Below, piece by piece: positions 1 through 5,529 of a DNA stretch of 6,386 nt. The translations under genes were made by a program, and so were the position numbers. How positions within the stretch are numbered: position 1 is the first letter of the stretch; every line of letters starts with the position of its first letter. The DNA is from Burkholderiales bacterium (GTDB lineage: Bacteria > Pseudomonadota > Gammaproteobacteria > Burkholderiales > UBA11063). The stretch lies in the NCBI GenBank assembly GCA_020697025.1, contig JAJFBO010000161.1:1-6386 (forward strand), written 5' to 3'. The notes under the pieces were generated by a model. It was given only the letters and a program-made list of their open reading frames with translations, made no database searches and was not told where the DNA came from.

Positions 1-2
1 AT

Positions 3-416
3 CCTAGTAGTGGTTTTAGTAGTGAAATAACTATTCTTACTAAACAAGAAAATTGGGCACTTTGGGCACCAAATTTTGGAAATTTGTCAACAGGAGACGC
101 TTTTTACCTTCCTTATAGCGGACATATAGGACAGGATAGTTGTAAAAATGGCGTAATCACTCTTAATATTAACGATGCATTTAAGGATACATTAGTAACT
201 ATTCCGCAAATAACTTTATATCAACAAAATCCCAGATTTCCTCTTCCTGATCCAGATAAGTTTCTTCTAAACAATGCTTTTGCTGCACCTTTTCAAAAGT
301 ATTGTGACAAATTTTTACTTACCGGTACCTGGGCTGGCGGCAGAAATATTAATTTTTCAGTTACACCTGTAGATTGTAATTTTCCAACCTCAACAGTACA
401 AAAATTATTTAAATAA
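3..416 (+). CDS. Hypothetical protein, C-terminal part (5' end outside window)
   Basis: The frame is open from the left edge to a TAA at 414-416, giving about 137 visible residues with no in-frame stop, so this is the 3' end of a longer gene. A TTG at 84 could serve as a start, but open coding-like sequence continues upstream of it (for example the stretch NWALWAPNFGN), so I treat it as internal. The visible part is polar and rich in Asn, Pro, Phe and Thr, has three Cys, and shows no membrane segment. A Gly/Trp-rich patch (TGTWAGGRN) lies near the end. The composition would suit an exported or surface protein, but no signal peptide is visible and I do not recognise the family. It is the only plus-strand gene and overlaps the converging transporter gene by 12 bp. 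Confidence 0.6.
   Translation, partial: PSSGFSSEITILTKQENWALWAPNFGNLSTGDAFYLPYSGHIGQDSCKNGVITLNINDAFKDTLVTIPQITLYQQNPRFPLPDPDKFLLNNAFAAPFQKYCDKFLLTGTWAGGRNINFSVTPVDCNFPTSTVQKLFK
405..416. other. Perfect palindrome shared by two convergent stop codons
   Basis: TTATTTAAATAA equals its own reverse complement. On each strand it reads Leu-Phe-Lys-stop, so the plus-strand hypothetical protein and the minus-strand transporter end with the same three residues, encoded by the same 12 bases. A-runs on the left (400-404) and T-runs on the right (418-422) almost extend the symmetry. This is read directly from the sequence; any role in ending transcription on both strands is inference. Confidence 0.85.
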
Positions 417-1709
417 GTTTTTGGAATCCTCAATATTTTTACCTGTCGTATCCGGCAGGTAAAATATTGGAATTATCCCATACAGTAAACTACAAATACC
501 ACATACTAAAAATACCCAACTATACCCATAAACTTTACTTAAATGCAAAAATAAAGATGATATAAAAAAACCAGCTAATGAATTTATAAATCCGGCTATT
601 GCAATTCCCTTGCTTCTAACAGGTGTAGGTAAATACTCAGAAAATACCAACCATATAATAATACCCGGCCCTAGCGCATAAGCACTCATAAATAATATTA
701 ATCCACCAAGCAATAAAACAGGTGATTTTATTCCACTAAAAAAATTTATTGCAATAATAAAATGAGCTATAGCTATAACTAATCCACAAATACCCAGTAG
801 CTTATTCCTGGGAAAACAATCAACTAACTTTAATCCAATTGCTGTTGCAATTACATTTACCAAAGTAAGCACAATACTACCTAAAAGTGCAGCATACTTA
901 GCTAGTCCAGTATTACTTATTAATATAGTACTTGTTTGTAAAATAGCATTTATTCCAGTTAGCTGATGTAAACAAGTAATTATTATTATTAATAATAATG
1001 GCTTCAGGTAATATTTTTGAAATAGTATATGCGGCTTATTAACATTTCGTATCCAAGATTGTAAAACCTGGTCAGTTTCATTATCAGTATAGCAAATGCC
1101 AAGTGCTACCTTTGCTTCATCTATACGACCTTTAATAAATAGCCATTTCGGAGAACAAGGCAACTTATAAATAGTAAAGATAAAAACTATAGCCAAGATA
1201 AGAAGTATAACGAAACTAATTTTCCAGTTAATGTCATATACTAACAAACCAATCAGATTAGATATTAATAGACCAATAGTAAAGCTTAACTGGTATAAAC
1301 CGGTTAATTTGCCCCTGTCTTTATCAGGTGCAACCTCTGCTATATAAAGTGATGTGGTGAACATTAATAGCCCACCACCAAAGCCTTGTAAGGTACGGCC
1401 CACTATTATATAATCTACTGAAGTGGATGAAATCATGCATAGGGTACCAAATATAAATATGAACCCGGCAATAATTAATGTTTTACGCCGTCCATAAGTA
1501 TCATTAAATACCGCCATAAATACTTTAGCACTGAGCATGCCTAGAAATACTAACCCGACAATTAAAGAAATAATTTTATCTGAAACTAAAAACTGAGCTT
1601 TAATTTTGGGTAAGCTACTGGCTATTACACTTATATTATAACCAAAAGTTACTCCACCAATTATAATTAAAAAAATTAATAGAGAATATTGCCGGGATTT
1701 AGCTGGCAT
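405..1709 (-). CDS. MFS transporter, sugar porter type
   Basis: Predicted inner-membrane secondary transporter of 434 residues with about 12 hydrophobic segments. Sugar-porter marks appear in order: GYNISVIA in helix 1 (23-30), the DxxGRRK loop (70-76), GRTLQGFGGG (104-113), AEVAPDKDRG (124-133, the usual AExxPxxxRG), SPKWLFIKGRIDEA (186-199, the PESPRWL..GR..EA site closing the first half), HQLTGIN (248-254, from QQxxGxN), DCFPRNKL (297-304), SEYLPTPVRSKG (357-368) and PDTTGKN (419-425). The usual aromatic pair after QQxxGxN is replaced (NAILQT), so the substrate is uncertain and need not be a hexose. It is slightly short for the family (usually about 450-490). ATG at 1707-1709. There is no clear Shine-Dalgarno site, and it starts 7 bp after the chalcone-isomerase-like gene, which suggests coupled translation. 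Family assignment is strong; substrate is unknown. Confidence 0.88.
   Translation of the reverse strand: MPAKSRQYSLLIFLIIIGGVTFGYNISVIASSLPKIKAQFLVSDKIISLIVGLVFLGMLSAKVFMAVFNDTYGRRKTLIIAGFIFIFGTLCMISSTSVDYIIVGRTLQGFGGGLLMFTTSLYIAEVAPDKDRGKLTGLYQLSFTIGLLISNLIGLLVYDINWKISFVILLILAIVFIFTIYKLPCSPKWLFIKGRIDEAKVALGICYTDNETDQVLQSWIRNVNKPHILFQKYYLKPLLLIIIITCLHQLTGINAILQTSTILISNTGLAKYAALLGSIVLTLVNVIATAIGLKLVDCFPRNKLLGICGLVIAIAHFIIAINFFSGIKSPVLLLGGLILFMSAYALGPGIIIWLVFSEYLPTPVRSKGIAIAGFINSLAGFFISSLFLHLSKVYGYSWVFLVCGICSLLYGIIPIFYLPDTTGKNIEDSKNLFK
431..469. repeat. Long hairpin inside the 3' end of the MFS gene
   Basis: Left arm caatatttttacctg (431-445) pairs with right arm caggtaaaatattg (456-469) with one bulged T. 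Three inner pairs (T446-G455, C447-G454, G448-C453) extend it, leaving a 4-base loop (449-452). In RNA from the plus strand the 446/455 pair is a U-G wobble; in minus-strand RNA it is an A-C mismatch, so the fold is slightly better for the plus-strand transcript, whose stop lies 15 bp upstream. No U-tract follows on either strand, so it is not a standard intrinsic terminator. It lies wholly within codons of the transporter tail (PIFYLPDTTGKNIE). Confidence 0.65.
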
Positions 1710-1716
1710 AATAAAT

Positions 1717-2307
1717 TTAATTATTTAATATATCTATTTTCAAGCCTTTATCTACAGAATCAGGGCCAAGCCAAATATTCAAAATAGCACTATAAAAATC
1801 AGCTCCGCCGTCAATTACACCAAGTTTATTGCCGTTTATAGAAAGTTGTGTACCACTTGCCGGATTAAATTCAAATTTGATTATATCGCCTTTTTTTGCT
1901 TTTTCTCCCTGATTCATTAAACTTTCTAATTTAGCAATTTGTATTTTAAGAGTTTTTAAAGTACTAACTGAATTATTATCATTTAGCCCGTCATGCAGTG
2001 CATCAACAAATGTTTTGGCATCTATAGTGCGCAGCATACGAATTTCAACTAATTTAGGCCCTGACATCTTTAATATTCTATTAGAATCATTATCTTTTTT
2101 AGGCACATAAAGACCTAGTTCATAAACCTTGAAAAAAAGTTTTTTACGAATACCGCTACCATTCAAGATTAAAGATTGCCCTGCAACTTGTATGGTAGGA
2201 GGAAAATTACTTACTCCATTAGAATTAACTTTAATAGCCCATATACTGCCAGTAACCAAAATTAAAAAGATACTCAGCCAAATTTTTATAATATTTTTTT
2301 CCATCAC
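1717..2307 (-). CDS. Chalcone isomerase-like protein, exported
   Basis: A 196-residue protein of the bacterial chalcone-isomerase-like family (Chalcone_3 type). The N-terminus has Lys residues, a hydrophobic core (about 8-22) and a possible cleavage after SIWA (24), so it is probably periplasmic. Family marks: VAGQSLILNGSGIR (41-54) followed by KLFFKVYELGLYVPK (56-70), RTIDAKTFVDALHDGLNDN (93-111), GDIIKFEF (140-147), LSINGNKLGVIDG (155-167) and a C-terminal IWLGPDSVDKGLK (178-190). Bacterial members are not known to make flavonoids; their biochemical role is unsettled, so no reaction is claimed. Two adjacent starts are possible: GTG 2305-2307 and ATG 2302-2304. A GAGG lies 8 bp before the GTG and 11 bp before the ATG, so either could be used. 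Probably co-transcribed with the MFS gene. Confidence 0.9.
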   Translation of the reverse strand: MMEKNIIKIWLSIFLILVTGSIWAIKVNSNGVSNFPPTIQVAGQSLILNGSGIRKKLFFKVYELGLYVPKKDNDSNRILKMSGPKLVEIRMLRTIDAKTFVDALHDGLNDNNSVSTLKTLKIQIAKLESLMNQGEKAKKGDIIKFEFNPASGTQLSINGNKLGVIDGGADFYSAILNIWLGPDSVDKGLKIDILNN

Positions 2308-2344
2308 AAGTAAAACCTCGAGAGTTAATAAACAGTATTTTTAA

Positions 2345-2413
2345 ATTATAAGTATTAAGCCCACACTATCATTTGTTCAGCTAATACTTTATTATAAGCT
2401 TGTGTAGATTATA
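2345..2413 (-). promoter_or_regulatory. Cluster of -10-like TATAAT hexamers upstream of the chalcone isomerase-like gene
   Basis: Read on the minus strand, exact TATAAT occurs three times (complement at 2408-2413, 2391-2396 and 2345-2350) in the spacer between tRNA-Arg and the chalcone-isomerase-like gene. None has a convincing -35 box at 16-18 bp, and the spacer is so AT-rich that one copy is expected by chance. The promoter for the downstream gene pair most likely lies here, but I cannot say which hexamer is used. Confidence 0.35.
2351..2388. repeat. Imperfect inverted repeat in the spacer
   Basis: The arms agtattaagc (2351-2360) and gctaatact (2380-2388) are complementary apart from one extra A in the left arm, around a 19-base centre. 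A TATAAT on the minus strand (complement 2345-2350) directly adjoins the left arm, so the repeat sits where a repressor could bind over a promoter. No T-run follows the stem on either strand. It could be an operator or a transcript-end structure; neither can be shown from sequence alone. Confidence 0.4.
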
Positions 2414-2486
2414 CTATAATTACTAAAGCTATATAATACTTTGATTAGATAAGTTATATAATAAATTTAAAAAAATAATTAATAAA

Positions 2487-2563
2487 TGGTGCGCCCGACA
2501 GGATTCGAACCTGTGACCCCCGGCTTAGAAGGCCGGTGCTCTATCCAGCTGAGCTACGAGCAC
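2487..2563 (-). tRNA. tRNA-Arg (anticodon UCU)
   Basis: The 77-nt gene folds as a full cloverleaf. The acceptor arms GTGCTCG and CGGGCGC pair with two G-U wobbles, followed by discriminator A and an encoded CCA. The D arm is GCTC/GAGC, and the anticodon arm CCGGC/GCCGG encloses the loop CTTCTAA, giving anticodon TCT, which reads AGA and AGG. The T arm ACAGG/CCTGT is fully paired around TTCGAAT. It lies 30 bp after tRNA-Pro on the same strand and was probably cut from the same precursor. Confidence 0.97.
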
Positions 2564-2593
2564 ACATAATCAGTACTCGGGCTTTAAAACGTG

Positions 2594-2671
2594 TGGTCGG
2601 GGCGGTGGGATTCGAACTCACGACCCCTTGATCCCAAATCAAGTGCGCTAACCAGACTGCGCTACGCCCCG
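2594..2671 (-). tRNA. tRNA-Pro (anticodon UGG)
   Basis: The 78-nt gene has a perfect 7-bp acceptor stem (CGGGGCG/CGCCCCG), discriminator A and an encoded CCA. The D arm is GCGC/GCGC, and the anticodon arm CTTGA/TCAAG encloses TTTGGGA, giving anticodon TGG for Pro. The T loop is the standard TTCGAAT. The T stem GTGAG/CCCAC has one A-C mismatch (positions 2618 and 2608, tRNA pair 52-62), which is unusual but tolerable. It is first in a two-tRNA unit with tRNA-Arg(UCU), behind a strong promoter-like element. Confidence 0.96.
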
Positions 2672-2712
2672 ACACTTTTTACGACAAAGCGTTAACTCAT
2701 CGTAAGAGCCGT

Positions 2713-2775
2713 ATTGTATTATATAATGCTCTCATTTGTCAAGGCTTAAACATATATATTTTTAATTTTTTTTAC
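2713..2775 (-). promoter_or_regulatory. Probable promoter of the tRNA-Pro/tRNA-Arg unit
   Basis: On the minus strand a perfect -35 TTGACA (complement 2737-2742) is followed 18 bp later by TACAAT (complement 2713-2718). A TATAAT (complement 2718-2723) is also present, but only 13 bp away, too close for a normal sigma-70 spacer. A- and T-rich tracts at 2757-2775, just upstream of the -35, resemble an UP element. The start point would fall about 35 bp before tRNA-Pro, leaving a short 5' leader for RNase P to remove. This suggests that the tRNAs have their own start even though aroA reads towards them. Confidence 0.6.
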
Positions 2776-4074
2776 CTAGTAACATATTTCTTTAAATACA
2801 TCAAAGTAATTAGCAAATGTTTTACCAACACATTCATACTCATTAATAGTAATCCGATGACCTGAAGCTGCAACTAAAGAAAAACACATTGCCATTCTAT
2901 GATCTTCGTAGGTATCTATTGCCACATTAGCAGTTAATTCTTTTGGTGGGGTTATTCGTATACTATCATCAGTAATTGTAACCTTTGCCCCTAACTTGGT
3001 TAGCTCATTATACATTGCCTGCAAACGATCAGTCTCTTTTACCTTCCAGCTGCCAATACCACTAATAGTAGTAGTTCCTTCAGCAAAAAGTGCTAAGGTA
3101 GCAATAGTCATTGCTACATCAGGCATATGTTGCATATCCAGATTAACTGCCTGTAAATTTCCCTGTTTACGCACCATTATTGAATTTTGCATATAGTCAA
3201 CTTTGGCTCCCATTTGCTCAAGTACATGCGCAAAATTTTTGTCGCCTTGAAGACTACTATTACTTAAGTTAAATATGCGAACCTTGCCATTTAGTGCTCC
3301 CATAGCCAAAAAATAACTAGCCGAGCTGGCATCTGGTTCCACAGTATACTCTATCGCCTGTAACCCATGCCCCCCATGTAAAATATAATCATTACCCCGG
3401 TTATCTACTGTACACCCAAATTTTGTAAGTAGCGCCATTGTAATATCCACATATGGCTTAGAGATTAACTCATCTAATATATGGATTTTTATATCACGTT
3501 CTAAAATCGGTAGAGCCATTAACAGTCCAGTTAAATACTGACTGGATAATTTGCCGCTAATACTTACCGTGCCTACAAATTTGTCTTTGTAAGGTCTGGT
3601 TTGCAATGGTGGAAAACCTGATTTTTCCACATACTCTATTTTAGCTCCCAACAACTCTAATGCAGAAACCATATCTCCTATTGGACGCTCTTTCATACGT
3701 TCTACACCGATTAAAGTATATTTACCCGGCATTAGAGCTAATAAAGCTCCTAAAAAGCGGATTGTCGTGCCTGAATTACCACAAAAAATCTCAGTTTCTT
3801 TAACCCTGAATTCTCCACCGCAACCCTCAATTTCATATGAAGACGATCCATTATTATTACTACCATTTATTTTGTTTACTCTAACACCTAATCTTTTAAT
3901 AGCCTCCAGCATAAGCCTGACATCTTCAGAAACATCTGGCACATTGTGAATTAAGCTGGTGCCATGGGCAATCGCAGCCATTAGTAGAACCCGGTTGGCA
4001 ATACTTTTTGAACCAGGCAAATTAAGGCTTGCATTTATACTTTTGTCCCTGGGCGCCAACGTTATATTAGTCAT
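2776..4074 (-). CDS. aroA: 3-phosphoshikimate 1-carboxyvinyltransferase (EPSP synthase)
   Basis: Cytoplasmic enzyme of shikimate step six: shikimate-3-phosphate plus PEP gives EPSP and phosphate. At 432 residues it is full length (E. coli 427). Conserved sites, with E. coli counterparts: [10 protein letters not shown] (19-28; K23, R28), GNSGTTIR (99-106; G102=G96, T103=T97, R106=R100), RMKERPIG (126-133; R126=R124), SSQ (177-179), [10 protein letters not shown] (246-255), PDVAMT (318-323; D319=D313), VKETDR (345-350; E347=E341, R350=R344), DHRMAM (391-396; R393=R386) and K418 (=K411). The residue after R106 is Phe where E. coli has Pro101. An Asn/Ser/Gly-rich loop (71-79) is longer than in E. 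coli. ATG at 4072-4074 overlaps the aroC end by 8 bp, so translation is probably coupled; GAGA lies 5 bp upstream. The TAG stop is 104 bp before tRNA-Pro. Confidence 0.98.
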   Translation of the reverse strand: MTNITLAPRDKSINASLNLPGSKSIANRVLLMAAIAHGTSLIHNVPDVSEDVRLMLEAIKRLGVRVNKINGSNNNGSSSYEIEGCGGEFRVKETEIFCGNSGTTIRFLGALLALMPGKYTLIGVERMKERPIGDMVSALELLGAKIEYVEKSGFPPLQTRPYKDKFVGTVSISGKLSSQYLTGLLMALPILERDIKIHILDELISKPYVDITMALLTKFGCTVDNRGNDYILHGGHGLQAIEYTVEPDASSASYFLAMGALNGKVRIFNLSNSSLQGDKNFAHVLEQMGAKVDYMQNSIMVRKQGNLQAVNLDMQHMPDVAMTIATLALFAEGTTTISGIGSWKVKETDRLQAMYNELTKLGAKVTITDDSIRITPPKELTANVAIDTYEDHRMAMCFSLVAASGHRITINEYECVGKTFANYFDVFKEICY

Positions 4075-5152
4075 GTTTTCTCGCTTTATTTCTTAAATAA
4101 TGATCCATAATTACTAATGCTGCCATAGCATCTACAATAGGTACTGCCCGTGGTAACACGCATGGATCATGCCGGCCTTCTCCCCGAACTTTTACCTGTT
4201 CATTATTTAAATTTACTGTATCTTGCTCTTTATTAATAGTTGAAACTGACTTAAAGGCAATACGGCAATAAATATCTTCGCCAGTAGAGATCCCGCCTAA
4301 TATTCCGCCGGCATAGTTGGTAGAAGTACGTATTTTACCGTCCTCCATCACAAATGGATCGTTATGCAAGCTACCTGGCAATTCAATACCAGAAAAACCT
4401 GAACCAATTTCAAACCCCTTAACTGCATTAATACTAAGCATGGCTTTACCTAAATCAGCATTTAATTTATCAAATACCGGCTCACCTAATCCAACAGGTA
4501 CATTACGGATCACACAACGAATAATTCCGCCAATTGAGTCACCCGCAGCTTTTATTTGTTCGACATAACTAATCATTTCTTTAGATTTTTTTATATCCGG
4601 ACAACGAATAATATTTGCTTCAATTGCCTCGATTGTTACTTTCTTCATATCAATATCTGCTTTAATATGCCCCACTTGTTCGACATAACTTAATATTTCA
4701 ATACCTAGATTCTCTTTTAGATATTTCTTGGCAATACTACCTGCTGCAACCCGTGCCAGAGTCTCCCGCGCACTAGCCCTACCACTACCACGATAGTCAC
4801 GAATTCCATATTTCATCAAATAAGTATAATCTGCATGCGAAGGCCTGAATAATTTTTTTAATTCATTATAATCTTCTGAACGTGCATCTTTATTATAGGC
4901 AAGTAGTAAAATTGGTGTTCCTGTAGTAACACCTTCAAATATACCAGATAGTACATGTATTGTATCTGTTTCAGACCTGGGGGTTGTAATATGGCTTTGT
5001 CCAGGCTTACGTCTGTCTAATTCATACTGAATATCATCAAGCGTAATTTTAATTCCCGCCGGACAACCATCAACTATTACACCAACGGCTCCACCATGTG
5101 ACTCACCACAAGTAGTTATTTTAAATGTATGACCAAAGCTATTTCCAGACAT
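4067..5152 (-). CDS. aroC: Chorismate synthase
   Basis: Cytoplasmic, reduced-FMN-dependent enzyme that removes phosphate from EPSP to give chorismate, the last common aromatic precursor. Its 361 residues equal the E. coli length. Family signatures are clear: [18 protein letters not shown] (16-33) with H19, RRKPGQS (47-53), RPSHADYTY (103-111) with H106, [17 protein letters not shown] (122-138) and [19 protein letters not shown] (324-342). The ATG at 5150-5152 is well supported, since AGAGG overlapping the end of the chorismate mutase gene sits about 8 bp upstream. The 3' end overlaps aroA by 8 bp, so consecutive pathway enzymes AroC and AroA are encoded in reverse pathway order. An oddity is a 15-bp exact repeat 120 bp apart that encodes SYVEQ twice (155-159 and 195-199). 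Confidence 0.98.
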   Translation of the reverse strand: MSGNSFGHTFKITTCGESHGGAVGVIVDGCPAGIKITLDDIQYELDRRKPGQSHITTPRSETDTIHVLSGIFEGVTTGTPILLLAYNKDARSEDYNELKKLFRPSHADYTYLMKYGIRDYRGSGRASARETLARVAAGSIAKKYLKENLGIEILSYVEQVGHIKADIDMKKVTIEAIEANIIRCPDIKKSKEMISYVEQIKAAGDSIGGIIRCVIRNVPVGLGEPVFDKLNADLGKAMLSINAVKGFEIGSGFSGIELPGSLHNDPFVMEDGKIRTSTNYAGGILGGISTGEDIYCRIAFKSVSTINKEQDTVNLNNEQVKVRGEGRHDPCVLPRAVPIVDAMAALVIMDHYLRNKARKHD

Positions 5153-5164
5153 GCAAGCACCCTC

Positions 5165-5437
5165 TTATTGTAAATTAACATGCTGTGTTTTACGTGATTC
5201 TTCAAGAATAATTTCAAATAATCGCGTCACGAATTCTGCTGATAAATTATACTTCTTAGCCAGCTCTGCATGCTGCTGCTTTAATAATTCTTCACGCTTT
5301 GAGTCTAAAACTGCAATTTTTTTTAAGGCTTTTACCTTACCAACACGTACCACTACTTCTTGACGTTCGGCAATTAAACTTATAATTTCATCATCTAAAA
5401 CATCAATTATCTTGCGTAAATTAACTAATTCATCCAT
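5165..5437 (-). CDS. Chorismate mutase, AroQ type, free-standing
   Basis: A 90-residue all-helical chorismate mutase that rearranges chorismate to prephenate, the branch to Phe and Tyr. Set against the mutase domain of the E. coli P-protein, all the main active-site positions are present at a constant offset of three: R8 (R11), R25 (R28), K36 (K39), D45 (D48), R48 (R51), E49 (E52) and Q85 (Q88). There is no signal peptide, so it is cytoplasmic and probably a domain-swapped dimer like its relatives. Beta- and gammaproteobacteria usually carry this domain fused in front of prephenate dehydratase; here it is a separate gene downstream of the dehydratase-like gene. ATG at 5435-5437 with AAGGA 9 bp upstream; an in-frame stop just before it rules out a longer start. 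The stop lies 12 bp before aroC. Confidence 0.95.
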   Translation of the reverse strand: MDELVNLRKIIDVLDDEIISLIAERQEVVVRVGKVKALKKIAVLDSKREELLKQQHAELAKKYNLSAEFVTRLFEIILEESRKTQHVNLQ

Positions 5438-5488
5438 TAATGTTGGTCCTTACTAAAATATACTCACACAGAATTAATATTACATGCC

Positions 5489-5521
5489 TCAAGGTGCAAA
5501 TCTATTGTAATAAAAATGCAC
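5489..5521 (-). other. Possible aromatic-rich mini-ORF before the chorismate mutase gene
   Basis: In the 92-bp gap, a GTG-initiated reading frame of ten codons would encode MHFYYNRFAP, with two Phe and two Tyr, 8 bp after the stop of the dehydratase-like gene. The position and content recall leader peptides that control phenylalanine genes. However, the ribosome site is weak (only TAAG upstream), the codons concerned are common in AT-rich DNA, and no GC-rich terminator hairpin with a U-run follows. It is recorded as a possibility only. Confidence 0.15.
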
Positions 5522-5529
5522 AATGCTAC

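Noticed and set aside
84..416. A complete 110-residue protein starting at TTG 84
   Set aside because: The same frame stays open to the left edge with coding-like residues, and no ribosome site precedes the TTG. It is better read as the end of a longer gene.
431..469. Intrinsic terminator between the convergent genes
   Set aside because: The stem is good, but no U-run follows it on either strand and it lies inside coding sequence, so I list it only as a hairpin.
2129..2344. Plus-strand frame opposite the chalcone isomerase-like gene
   Set aside because: It lies mostly antisense to a gene with clear family motifs and has no recognisable features of its own. The same holds for plus-strand frames at 2996-3196, 3767-3949, 4317-4568, 5151-5363, 5440-5622 and 5829-6044.
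2487..2671. tRNA pair as an integration site of a mobile element
   Set aside because: Both tRNAs are complete, and no integrase, repeated tRNA 3' end or foreign-looking gene lies beside them in this window.
2679..2705. Inverted repeat TTACGA/TCGTAA in the leader before tRNA-Pro as an operator
   Set aside because: The arms are only 6 bp around a 15-base centre, within chance expectation, and they lie in the leader that is removed from the tRNA precursor.
5438..5529. Classical phenylalanine attenuator
   Set aside because: No GC-rich hairpin followed by a T-run, and no alternative pairing scheme, could be found downstream of the mini-ORF.
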